62,397 nucleotides of DNA from a virus: positions 1 to 62,397 of the IMG/VR virus record IMGVR_UViG_3300022752_000070, one strand, 5' to 3'. The position numbers were made by a program, and so were the translations under genes. Shown one piece after another: positions 29,114-42,700 of the stretch; the first letter of the stretch is position 1, and every line of letters begins with the position of its first letter. The notes under the pieces were generated by a model, which made no database searches, had not been told where the DNA came from, and saw nothing but the letters and a program-made list of their open reading frames with translations.

Positions 29114-30682
29114 TTAGAATTCCAGGATAATTTTAACGTCTTCTTTTTGTCTTAGATTTCTTGTAACCAGGGGTCTATTGTCAATGTAAATTATATCTCC
29201 CGTCTTTTTATTTATCTCTGGACTTGCAAGACCAGCATTAAAAGTTACACCAAGATCAATTATTTTACCATTGACTGTGACTTTATTTTCACTAAAGGAT
29301 GTATCTATTGGAGCATTGAAAGATGAAGATACAAATTGAATATTATTTGCAACTTGATCGGAAGATTCAAAGTCTAAAACTTCAGAGTCTGAACTAATAT
29401 CCTTGTCATCAGTTTCATCTACTCCATTTGAAAAGTACAAAGATCTATCTCTAAAATATTTTAGAACTTTAGTTGTAGCATCATATGATGCTACATATCC
29501 TTTAGCAATTTTTTCGTCAGATGGTCTAACCTGTCTAATTTGTTCCCCAATGATAGGAGTTTGAGATACAGAAGTCAATTTAATTGCATATAAAGATGAA
29601 AATTGATTTTCTTCAAATAATGTATCTGAAGTACTATATTTGGGATTCTTTAAGATGCCAATTTGAGAAAATGCAGTGCTTATAGGGGTATCTTCTGTCA
29701 GATCATCAAATCTTGCATATACCAAGACTCTATCAGCACCCAATTCTTGATAAATATTGTATCCATGACCTTTTGAAGGTGGGATAACTACTATTAATTG
29801 TGCATCAGTTTGTAGTGTTCCAGATCTTAATCGTCCTAGATCAACTATTCCGTAAGTATAACCCTTACCCCCAAAAGTAACTCTCGCAGAAACTATTTTT
29901 CCATCTGTTACTTTGATAGATGCTTTTGCACCAGATCCATCACCGTTAATATCTACATCTGTATATTCTTCATCCCTACTTAAATATCCGTCTCCAGCAT
30001 TTTCAATATATATTTTTTTAATCTGATTTTCTTCTATATCAGAATTTCCAGCATCTCTAATACGTTCTATTTCACTATCTGTTGAGGTATCCCAGTCATT
30101 TGGAAGTATTATGTATTCTGTAGAATCAAATTTAATAATATCACTGGGAGAAATTGTAAATAAATATTTCCAAACATATCCATCGTTACTTGATCCAGCA
30201 GCGGATGGATCAGCATCAGTAAAAGTGGGTTGATCCTGGGATTTGTTTCCCGATGGATTAGTTCCCGAAGATCCGTTATCTATACAAATATATACTCTAT
30301 AATCACTATTCATCACATAGTAATTAGAATCATACAACCTTGGAAGACCAGAAATTGGTGCTAGGTTAGTTGTACTATAATCATGACGATACATTTCATA
30401 TCTAGTATTTTCCGTCCAGGTTACTTTTCTTACAATTCTTCTCACATTGTTCGATGATGTAATTTTTTTACCAAAAAGTAACGTGTCTTTGTAGTGTGAT
30501 AGATATTGAAAATTATCTACAGGAACTGGTGGATCACTATCCCAATCAGTATCTCTACCAAATTTTGTTGACAAAGAAGGATTTGGTAATCCTAGAAAAA
30601 CATAATACGAGTTATTATTAACAGAATCAACAAAATTTTCTGCATTAAATATTCTAAATTGATCTGTTATGATAGCTGTCAT
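29114..30682 (-). CDS. 8: baseplate wedge protein gp8
   Basis: 522 residues against 334 in T4. The opening TDQFRIFNAENFVDS, the SSNDGYVWKYLFTISPSD segment near residue 165, and the C-terminal IIYIDNRPLVTRNLRQKED then IILEF correspond closely to T4 gp8 as I remember it. An extra region at about 225-290 carries a GDGYLSRDEEYTDVDINGDG and GGKGYTYG repeat pair of the same style as the gp14 insertion. Gp8 is a dimeric wedge component beside gp7 and gp6. Confidence 0.88.
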   Translation of the reverse strand: MTAIITDQFRIFNAENFVDSVNNNSYYVFLGLPNPSLSTKFGRDTDWDSDPPVPVDNFQYLSHYKDTLLFGKKITSSNNVRRIVRKVTWTENTRYEMYRHDYSTTNLAPISGLPRLYDSNYYVMNSDYRVYICIDNGSSGTNPSGNKSQDQPTFTDADPSAAGSSNDGYVWKYLFTISPSDIIKFDSTEYIILPNDWDTSTDSEIERIRDAGNSDIEENQIKKIYIENAGDGYLSRDEEYTDVDINGDGSGAKASIKVTDGKIVSARVTFGGKGYTYGIVDLGRLRSGTLQTDAQLIVVIPPSKGHGYNIYQELGADRVLVYARFDDLTEDTPISTAFSQIGILKNPKYSTSDTLFEENQFSSLYAIKLTSVSQTPIIGEQIRQVRPSDEKIAKGYVASYDATTKVLKYFRDRSLYFSNGVDETDDKDISSDSEVLDFESSDQVANNIQFVSSSFNAPIDTSFSENKVTVNGKIIDLGVTFNAGLASPEINKKTGDIIYIDNRPLVTRNLRQKEDVKIILEF

Positions 30683-30699
30683 ACTAATAGTTTTTTATC

Positions 30700-30707
30700 T
30701 ATTTATA
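30700..30707 (-). promoter_or_regulatory. possible late promoter TATAAATA near gp8
   Basis: Exact consensus overlapping the last codons of the giant gp7-like gene, only 18 bases before the gp8 ATG. The short distance leaves little leader, so it is weaker than the other boxes. Confidence 0.35.
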
Positions 30708-33700
30708 CTTGTTTAGGAAGTGCTCCAGTTTCGTATTTCAATTTTAAACCTATTCCTCTTCTTTGAACAGTTGCAAATGTTGTTAATCCAACATCTACAG
30801 TTTTTCCAGAAACTCCAATCGAAATTGGTGAATTGGATCTAGTAAATCCTGAAAGTTTGCCCCATGAAAACTTACCTATAGGATTTAATGTGGATCCAGA
30901 AGTTGTTAGACCTATAACATTTGATGTAGACAAAACATTACAAGTTATAATTCCTATGTTGTCAGCACCAACAACCTTAGACCAACTGTGTATGCGATAT
31001 ATATTATCTAAATATGTGGTTCCAATTCCAACCAATGAAATGTTGGAATTGTCAATAGAAGTCACACCAGATCCAACTCTAGTATCATAGATATAAATTG
31101 GATATCCAGTTGTCAATCCTGCAAGATTATTTGCATCTAAATTATTAATGTAGAATCTTAATGCCAATGAGGTTCCAATACCAGCACTTGTCGTTATCCC
31201 AGTAACTATACCTGAGAATCCAGCAACTTCAGAAACACCCCTAACAGTTTCAATTGGGAGTGACTCTGTAGTTGATATTCCTACAGTGCTTGAACTCCCT
31301 ACAATTAAAAGGTCAAATGGTTCGAATACTATTTCATTATCATAATTAAAGAATTGAGCATCATCTACAAAAAGTTCAGTGCTTGTTGTTCCAATTCCTG
31401 CAATCAATCTAGATGTTGGGTAAACTTGTGCTTCAATAGAATCTCTTGATTTATAAACGAACTCACCATTTATCTTTTGATCTCTTTTTTGCTTAGTCCA
31501 ACTTATTGGTTTTTCAAAATTTTCATCTATTCCAGATCCAGAATACAAATTAGTTTCAAATTTATCAGAATAAGATAAATTAAATACCGTTCTACTATCT
31601 TGAGTAATCGTTGTTGGATACTTATTGTTTTTATATACTCTTACAATATCACCAGACTTTATAGTTGGATAAATATCAGTCTTTAATAAACTATCATCAC
31701 CTATTGTTCCTCTATAGAAAAATACCGAAATATTATCTTCGGGTTTTGGAGCCTCTGTAAATACAAAAGATGTTCCACCATCAAATGTATATGAAACTCC
31801 TGGTTCTTGTAAAACACCATTTATAAAAATTAAAAGTAAGTTTTGAAGTTCTACATTAGAATTTTCATCTTTTTCAAAGCTCAATAGTTCTTCATTATAG
31901 AAAAGTGGGAATACTTGTCTCGAACCATCTTGATAATTTTTAATAGAATCTATGTAGTCTAATTCTCCAAATTGCCAAAGAGCAAAAGAATCTGAAAATG
32001 TCTCCAAAACAGTTAATGTAAGTTCTGAAAGTGGTTGAGCCAATCTCCTATCAGTTACCAACCCAACTGGTTTAAATACATCACCTTTTCTGAAAGAATA
32101 TCCTTGCCTTGTTATATTAAATCCAGTTACTTCAAAATATGTTGAACCTATACCAGTTGTCGAACTGGCTCCAACTTCAACATTTAATAGTAACCCAACT
32201 CCAGTATCTGTTGTTGCTCCTAGACCAACTCTAGAAACGCCAATAACCTCTAAATTTTCATATGATGGATCGGATACAAAGATTTTGGGATTATTATATC
32301 CTGTTCCACCGACACCAACTGAGAATGAAAGTGTTCCACCTGCACCAACAGATGCCGTAATATTTGCTGGTGTACCTCCAACATTTTGAGTTGGATCATA
32401 TACAGTAACTGAAACAATTCCACTATATCCAGATCCATGTATATCAGTTGTTCCTAGTCCAACTGATACTATTGAACCCCCAGCACCAACAACAGCTGTT
32501 ACTGATGCACCAACTAGTGGAGCATATCCCAATCCAATAGATGATCCAAGAGATACTATGATTCCACCTCTAGGAATTTCATTCTGATTAATATCATATT
32601 CTGAAATAATATCAAGATTTGGTCTGATACTAGAGAAAACTATACTTGTTATTCCAGATGGACTAGTAGTTTCTATAATAGAGAAGTTATTTGATGGATT
32701 ATTCTTGGAAGTTGGTGATTGGAACAAACCATTTATTAATAGAATGCCATTTCCACCCGTTGTTCCTAAACCTACTGTATTTGCACCACCAACCGTTAAA
32801 GTAAACGTTCTTCCTATACCATTAAATTGATTGGATATATTATCATAAACAACATTAGTATCATAATTATTTCTCAAGAACACTCTTCCAGTAAATTCAG
32901 AAGTTTGGAACTTCAAGTTACTAGAGTCTCTTTCTAGTTGTGGATTTCCTTTAGGGGATTCTGTAAAATGAATGTGGCCATTACTAATATTATAAGACCC
33001 TCTATATACTTTTGCGGTAGATCCAGAAATGTGAGAAGTTGCAGAAGATCCAACAAATCCTCTACTCACCTGTACCAACGATGTAGTTCCCACCCCTGTT
33101 ATTGGACCAATACTAGTTGTTCCAAAACCAACACTTATAACTTGCATGTATTCATTGTCAATTTTTAAAATATCTTTGGGAAATACGGTAGATATTCCAC
33201 TCATTTGGAAAATTGTTGAAGTCGATCCAATTCCAGCAGAAAGTGAATGAGAAACCTTTGTAAATGATATTGGATGCTGAATTATATCATCGATTGTTAT
33301 AATAGTTTTTTCATTATTTTTAAGCATTTCAAATAGATGAGCATTTCCACTACCAGAAGAAACGAACGTAACAGCAGTTCCAGCCCTCGTTGTAGAAATT
33401 TGGAAAGTATTCTCTTGCTTATTAACAACAAATACTGATGAAGGTAGAGTTGAAATAACACTTCCAGACTTATACATCATTGGTGTTGCTGCAACACCTA
33501 CAATTGTAGATTTTGGTGTATAAATTAACTCCTCATCATCACTAAAGAAATGATTTTCTGAAGTAAATTCCCCAGTCGTCAAATTAATCTGTGTATTATC
33601 ATCTGGATCAAATTCTCTTGCAAAAATTTTGAGTCCATTTGATGTTAATGGAAAATCCTTTCTATTGATTCTAGTTCCATTAATCGCATTGTAAAAATTA

Positions 33701-36700
33701 GTTTTTATTGATTCTCTACCAAAGATTACATTATTTGTAGAATATTCTAAATCTGGTGCGATATTAATATCATCTACATCTTGATAGAAACATTTATTTA
33801 AATTAGAAATTGCAATATTTTGAGTTATTCCCGCATCAGGATAAAACTTTAATACAAAATTATTTCCTGAATTTTCAAATGTCCCACCAAAAGTTCCCAA
33901 TCCAATTAAAGAATCTGATGTTGATGTTGATCCAACAGATAAAAATTGCATTTGTTGAGTATATACATCCACTCCATCATGAATCATTAAAATTTGATGT
34001 AGTGCTTTGGTAGATCCAGCACTAACTTCTACTAGAGATTTAACAGAATTGAAAAGATTAGTATTTAAATTTAAAATTGATGTAGATGCTGCAGATGTGG
34101 TTGTTGAATAATTTGACATATATATCACACTTCTTTCTGATCCATCTGGACCAGACTTTTTAAATCTGTAAGTTCCACCAATACCAGTGATGCTAGTAGT
34201 TCCAAATCCAACAACACTTGATTTTATTGTTACATCATCATCCGATAGTGTATTTGTATAATTTAGATATAAAATATTAGAAATTATATTTGCACTAAAA
34301 GTACCAATAAAATTACTTGAATAATTGTCTACATCATTATTATCAATATAATATTCTGATATGTAAGTATTTGATCCATCTTGAGTCAAATATAACTCCA
34401 CAAAATTAATTTCTTTTGAGTTATCATTGATAACTTGCATTGAAGCATGTAAAGATTCAAATGATGTTGAGTCTAACGAAACAATATTAGTAGATATTCC
34501 TGGAGCAGCCCTATCTACAGAGTTACTAATTTTTACAAATCCAATTGATGTTGATGCAATTCCTATACTATTTGATTCAAATGAACTTTGAATCCACTTT
34601 AAATCATAATCAGTATTATAAGGATTATTGGGAGTGAATCGTAGGAAAATTTCTTTGAAATCATTTTCTTCTATAGAAAATTCTCCAATTTTCTCCATTG
34701 ATGAATGTGTGAGTCCTATTCCCGAATTTACAAGAGAACCTTTCTCCAATAAAGAAATGTTAGTGCCATCATTTAAAATAACTAAATCTGAAAATTGTAT
34801 TTCAGTATTATCAGATGATGTAACTCTAATCAAAATACCAATGTATTCATTATTTTGTTGTGTCAAATCAATAAAATTTAAGAAATTGGTAGAAGTTGAT
34901 TCTAAGTTTGAAAAAAGTCTATTAATATCATCTATTTTTAAAACGTTATTACTTACGTTATTAATATATGGAGTTAATATTTTGTTTTCTAATTTTAAAA
35001 ACTTAGAATAATTGTTAACAGTGTCAATATCTTTTGATAGATCAAAATTATAAATTGTATCAACTCTTTGCTCATCAATAATATCTTTGGTTATTGTGGT
35101 TGCATTTTCACTATTAACTCCAACTGAAGAAGTAGAAGTTATACCAGTATCTCCAAAATTCTTTGTTCCAACAGTATGTAATAAGTTATTTACAGGAGTC
35201 TTAAATTCATCATATGTTATTGGACTCTTAATTGTATAAGATAGATTTTGATAGTAATCATTGTCTGGGATTACTTGAGAACTATCATTTAGCATTCCAA
35301 TATTATCTGCCCAACCAATATTTTTATCTGTTGAAAGGTTAATTTTAAATTTACCTAAATTTTCTTTTATACTTTCAACAGTTGCGATGGTTCCAGACTC
35401 TCTACCTTTAAATGTCTCATCTTTAGAAAGTTCATAAGTTCCAAAAACTTTTATAGAAGAGTCGTTATAGTCAACAATTTTTAAATCTCTTTCAATTCCA
35501 TCTGAAATAATTGTTTCTCCAACTATAAATGATGCTTTAGTTTTAGAAATTTCAAATGTTGGGTAAGTATCTTGATTAATTATAGTTGGAATAAAATCTT
35601 GAATAGTTTTTGCTATTCCAGTGTTTGTAGTTAATCCAGAAACATTAACAACAACTTTAGCAAAAACTCCACTCGTATCATCAAAACTATCGACATTAAA
35701 TAACTGATATCCATAATCTTCAGAATTAAACCCATCACCGTCTACACTTTGTTTTTGAATTCCTTCAATGAAAACTTTATCTCCAGTTAAAAATGGATCT
35801 GGAGAAAATCCACCGGTTGGTCTAGTAATGAAGCAAGTAAAGATTCCACTCGAAGAAGATTCAACTTTTTGAATACTAAATCCATTTGTATTATTTACTG
35901 CAAATAGATTAACTTCAGTATCTGGTATTCCTTTTGGATCCTGAATTATCTTTACTGAAGAGATTGAAGTTCCTGATAAAACTGCTTCTAAAATTCCACT
36001 ATCAATTTTTTCACCAGTTAAAGAATTCACTATAATAATAGATGGTGGAATGATATAATCGGATCCACCACTAGTTACTGTAACAATTCCGATTGTATTT
36101 GAATCTTTGAGTGATATTTTTGGAGATATGTATGCAATTGGGTGTAAAGTTGGATCTGAAGTATATTCAAATCCTTCATTTATTAGTTTTAATTTATTAA
36201 TATCTCCTATATTTTTTGATCTTGATATAATATTCGCATCTCTTCCATCTGTAGAAATAACTTTCTTAAATATTGGAATATTTTTATAATTTGAACTTGT
36301 AGAAATAATATCAATCTTATCAATTGGTCCTTTTGCAGTCTCAGAATTTGTGGAATAAGTTAATTCCTGGCAATCTGTTTTTGCATAGGACACTCTCTCT
36401 GGTTTATTTTCTAAGTAAATGCTAAAGGTAGTAGATCCAACACCAGATACATTGTAATTTTTATTATATGAACTGTCGATAAAGTTAATTTGAGAATAAT
36501 TTACAACATCACTATCTAAACTAATAATTTCTCCATCTTTCGATAGATTGTAGTATAGTTTATCTGGTAGATTTTCATCATAATTAATACTCAATGTTGC
36601 GGTTGTTGATACTCCGACTGTCCCTACACCAGATAAATTAAATTCTGATGATGATCCTGTTGAAACAAATTCATTATTATAGTTTTGATCATAAAATAGT

Positions 36701-39700
36701 TTCAACTCATATCCATTTAAAGAAGAATCTGATAATTTAAATACAAGATTGTTATTTTTTACAACTGAAATTTCTGGATTGATTAAAGAAATAGTTTGAT
36801 TTGACCCACCTGGACCAGCAATATTTACAGGATTATTTGGATTTGATACTGCATCTTTGTATGTCTCTGCAACTTGAATTTCGTTATTATTTCTCTTAAT
36901 AATATAATATTCACCATCATCCATTGGAATGCCTACGGTAGATGTAGTATTTCCAAGATAGAGAATTTTATCTCCTGTTTTAAATGGATGATTATTGATT
37001 TGGATATAACCTCTAATCTCTGGTACATCATTAACTCCTGGAACAGCAAGACCTTCAAAAGCAGAAAATCGTACTAGCATCAAACCATCACCGAGTGCGG
37101 ACACAGATCCACTACCATCAACATCATAAACAGTGCTTCCTATACCAACACCACCTGTCACAGAATTAATATAACTTCTTATCGAAGATGCCGTTGTTCT
37201 GGTAGCATTGGTTGGGAAAATTATTCCTGCAATTAATTTATCACCAGCAAATGCACCACCAAATAATTCTCTAATAACTACCAAACCATCATTGCCACTA
37301 ACTACACCATCACCATCCATATCAAACAGAGAATAATTATCCCAAATGTAATCATATATCTGTTGTGCATTTCTTGTAGCCGTTGGAGAAATTGCTTTGC
37401 TAGTGAAGGCAATTCCTACTGCAGTATCAATTGTTGCAAGTCTAGTTGGAATTGTATAATAAAATTCAGTTCCAAAAATATTTGAAGACGTAAATCTAAT
37501 TGGATTAATCAAAAGTTTTTTATAGTTATTATTCCATACTACATTTACTGATGTGGATGTGCCTATACCAACATTTAAGTTAGGTCGAATGTTTAATGAG
37601 ATAGAATCTCCATTTGACAATTCATGTGAAGTTGATACTGATACTGTGGTTTTAAATCTTTCTACAGTGCCTTGATATTGTGAGAAAGAACTTTCTAATA
37701 GATAATTATCATCATCATTACCATTTGTATGGAAAAATAGTTCTGGAGCACTAAACGAAGTCTTAAGACCTATTACATTAATACTCTTATTAACAACGTA
37801 AAGTTCTTGAGAACTACCACTAATGGGAATTGAATAAGTGTTTACCCCATCAGTTGATACTGAGAGAGTTCCTGCAGGTGGTGTAAATAATACCTTTTGA
37901 TTTGTGGCAAAAGGATGATTCTCTAAATAAATTCCTTTTATTGGAATATCTCTACTGATCGTAAGATCTGCAAGACTAAAGGTTACTAAATTACTAGTTC
38001 CAACCGTAGTTCCAACTCCAACTGATTCTTTTGGATTAAAATAAACCTTATCATTAACTTTTGATTCAAAATAATCCAGATTCTTTGAGATTGTAAACGA
38101 ATCTGGTATTAGAGAAATTGTAGATGATGCGTCATGAGATGATCCAGCACCAGTAAGTCCTCTTTGAACTCTTAAAATATTCTTATTTTCAAAAATATTT
38201 AAAACTTTAAGAATTTCTGTTCCTATTCCAATACTGCTACCAACAGAAATTGAGTTTGGTATTTGTGATACATAAATTTCTGTAGATCCTATAGATGCTG
38301 CTTGAGGTATATCTCTTACAACAGTTGAATATTCTGAGGTTATTCCAATCTTATAAAATCCATCTATACCAGTAAATGCAGTTGAAAAACCAGTTAAGGT
38401 TACATAATCACCGTCTCTAAAATTATGAGAAGGTAAAATTGTTACCTTTAGTTCATTTTGATTATTCCATGTGATAATAGAATTGTCATAAGTTTCTGTT
38501 GTGGTGATAACAGTTTGAATTTCTTTTCCTTGTAATGAGGAAACTCTAGCTGATAAAGATCCCTGATCTAAATCTTGGAATTCCAATAAATCATTTACCT
38601 TATAGTCTACTCCAGCATTTACAATATCAAATCCATTGACGTTTCCTTTTGAAATAGATTCAACCAATAGTTTTTGATTTTTTAAATCCAAATAACTTGG
38701 AACAAAATCATTTTCAACATTTGGATCTACTAACTTATATGGGAATGTATTTCTCAAAACATTTGAATTTTCAAAATCAAATGATTGGTCTAATGAAAAA
38801 TTATCATCCAATACGTTCGATCTATAAGAATCTCCAACAAAATATGGAAACTGTGGTTTTCTGTTTATGCTATTAATGGGTGAAAAATAAGCATATGTTC
38901 CATTTGGAAATTCTGGAGTCTTACAATATCTGCCATTGTGTTTATCTAAATCACCACTTTCATTGTAACTATAATCCTCTACAAAAAATCCACTTTCAAA
39001 ACTGGATGGTCTATCAGTATATGAAGTATCTAAAACATAACTTGAAGTTAAAAGTTTTACGGAAGAAGTATTTTCTGGATCAGAATATCCATATGCACCA
39101 TAAATTGGATTTCCATCATATGCCCAACCAATTATTTTTGAATGGAATGTTCCATCATCAGAGAATGCATTTTGTAGGGTATCAAAGTATCCAAGAACAG
39201 AATATTTGAGTTTATTATTTAAAGTTTCAGTATAAACCTCATTATCAAATCTTTTGGTATCATTAACCGTTAGATCTCTAACTTTAGAATCGAACAATGC
39301 ATTAGATCCTGCAGGAACTACTTTAATCTTTGATGTTGTTGAATATCCTATTCCACCATTAGTAACAGTTACACTTACAATTTTGCCATCAGTTATAGTT
39401 GGTACTAATTCAGCACCATTTCCTAATCCAGTAGGATCTTCTACAACAAGGTCTGGTAGTGAATAATATTCTTTTCCACCATATTCTACTTTAACAGAGT
39501 TGATAGTACCATTAATAATATTAGGTACTAACTTAGCATCCTTTCCGTTCTTGATAGTAATAATCGGCTTCTTTTCAAAATTTAAAATTGATGATCCATA
39601 ACCGGTTCCTGTTTCATATAGATATGCATCAATTATTTTTCCCTTGACTCTGGGAGTTATTTGTAGCACTTGACTTGTGTTAACACCAGACGTTGTAAAT

Positions 39701-42700
39701 TCTACAAAAACTGAAATTTCTGGGTAACTAAAATATTGATATCCAGATCCGATTGATGAAAATTTAATATAATTTTTTTTATCATAATTTGTTCTTGTTG
39801 ATCCATTAATACCCGCATCACAAATTCTAAAAGAATCTTCATCAATTTTTAATACATAAAATTGATTAGATGCATCTGTCGATATTCCCGATATTGCTGA
39901 AGTTTGATAATTATACTTAATCAAGTCCCCATCATTAAATCCATGATTTGCAAAATTAATTGTGTGACTTTGAGATGATATGCCTGATGGACTAACAATC
40001 AGTTTTCTATTTGTATATTGCTGTCCACCATTAATAACTTTAATTTGTGATAATGTTTTTTTGTTTGATGATGTATAAAATTTATGAATTCCTGAGGTAT
40101 TATCTGTATTAAATCCAACGGTATTAATTCCAAGAGAATAATCTGTAAAAGATTGGTATAATCTTACAGTTCTATTACTTGTTGCCCTTACATAATATGG
40201 TGAGTCACTTACAAGTGTAGAATTTCCTACACCAACTCCAATACCAAGATTGCCATTTGAATTATAAATTACCTCTTCACCATCTAAGAAATTATGATCT
40301 GTTAAAAATGTAAGTTGTCCTGTAGTGGTATTGATTCCTCCCGAATTAGTGGTGGTTCTTCCATCAAAGAAAACTTCTCTGACTCTGGTTTTGAGAACAG
40401 GTTCTAAAACCGCACCAAATCCATTTCCTCCACTTACACCAATAGAAACAATTCTTTGTATATCAAAATCTTGATTGTTTACATAAACTTTTTCAATAGA
40501 TCCACTAACAACTGGTTGAACTAGTGCCGTAGAACCTAATCCAGATGCTACAGATATAACAGGAAGATTGATAACATCATAATTTTTTCCACTATTGAGA
40601 ATAGTTACAGATTTTAATGGTCCGTAATAAATTTTATCTAAGGATTTATAATTACTAATCTCTACACCATTTACTAATAAACCGACTGATCCAGGTAAAG
40701 TTTTTTCATCAGAACCATTTACTATATTATTTGTTAATGGAAATTTTCTAAGTATTTTTTGAGCACCTATTTCTCCAGATCTTTGCGAATATAGTGTAAA
40801 TGTATGAGTTCCCAGACCAGATATGTAAGGTGATTTAAACGTCAAGGACTGCCCTACACCAACAAAAGATGGTGAAGAGTATAATCTTATTCTTTTTTTA
40901 TTTGATTCTAAAACCTCGACATAATATGATCCTGTTTCCAATCCAACAAGAGATTCATTCTCTGGTTGATAGTAAATTCTATCTCCAGTTAAAAATGGAA
41001 CATCATTTGGAAATCCTATAATAGTATATTCATCATCAATTTGACCTGCCAAGGTTCCAGTATTATTATCAATATAAGCAGAATTTAATTCTTTTGTAAT
41101 TTGGTAGTTATAAGGAATAGAAAGTCCTCTATTGCTAGAGGGTAGAGAATTAGATGCTACATATGCATAATCATTGTCGGTGTATAAATTACTTACATCT
41201 GATAAAATTGAATCGTTACCATATTCTATAGGAACATTTAAACTACTAGATTTGTTATTTTTTCTTCTCAAATCATAAGACACACCCTCTTCTGGTGCAA
41301 AACTGAATCCAAATAATTTAATTGATTTTGAATTTGAATCAACTTCTTCACTTACATAACTTGTGAAGACAACATTTGATGCCCCTCTCTCAACTATTTC
41401 CACCTCATCACCATGCTTCAAACTTGTTTTATCAATTGATGATCGTAGATTCAAACTCTTTGGACCATTAAAGTTATCAATGTGATATCTTGAGTTAGTA
41501 TTGTATATCCAAGAATTTACCAATACTTCTTTAAAAGTTTTATCTCCAAATTTAGTTTGTCCAATTGGATTTCCAAGACCTTTAATGTGAATAGAATCCC
41601 CTTCAGATACACCTGTTATTGTTTCTGAAATTTGAATAAAATCTGATAAAGATCCCAATAATTTAAACTCTACTTTTTTGTCAATATTACCATTCTCATA
41701 TCCATAATAGATAATATTCGATCTTATGACATCAGACTGTTTTATTTCAGATTCTATTCCAGAACAACCAAGAAACTGATTTATACTCCTACTAGTATAA
41801 GATATTGTATTGTTTCCAGAAACAATATTTCCAGATTCTGGAAACCCAATTGTAGAATCGACAGATATTACTGAAGAACCAATAGATACTGTTTCTAAAA
41901 CTTTTGTGGATGGCGTGATCTCAAAATCACCCTGAATCGTTGGTGATTCATCATATCCAACAAAAAGAGATAATTTATAATATTTTTTTCTATTTCTAGT
42001 AATAATTTCAACTTCAGATACTGTGGCATTTGTATTTGGATCTGTTTCTCCATCAATAGATTTATAAATTGTTTGACCAACTAATCTATTTGGTTCACCA
42101 GAAATTCTTTCTACTAAAACAATTTTTCTTCTGATAAATTCTGCGGAAGATGGTTTAAGTAAAAAGTTTTCTAAATTTACAAGAGTAGAATCTACACCAT
42201 ATAAAATCTTAAATAGTATTTTAAAGGACTCATCAGTTCCCTTTGCCTTGTAAAAAGATCTTGCTTCTTTTATGAAGTTACCAACATTTAACCCAGAAAC
42301 AAAATCTAAATTTTCAAAACCTGGAGTAAAAGAATACTTTAATTTTTTATAAAACTCTTTTAAAAATAAAGAACTTAAATTTTGTACAGATGTAGATTCT
42401 TCATGTGAAGAAACATTGGTTGATTCAAAGACCAATTCTTCTTGATTTAAATCTTCATGGTAACTTGTAATGCCACTGAATCCTCTTTGACAATTTAAAA
42501 AGGAATTTGTAGTTATTCCTGTATATGTGATAATTTCTTCATCAATTCTTAATAACCCATACTCTTTTGGAAATCCTTTAGTGCTGTTTACGTTTATTGT
42601 AATTTTATTATCAGTTCCAATACCTGATGTTAAATATGTGCTATCAACAACAACTTCTGGTGTAAGATTATCAAGTTTTAAGTATTGATCTAAGTTTTCT

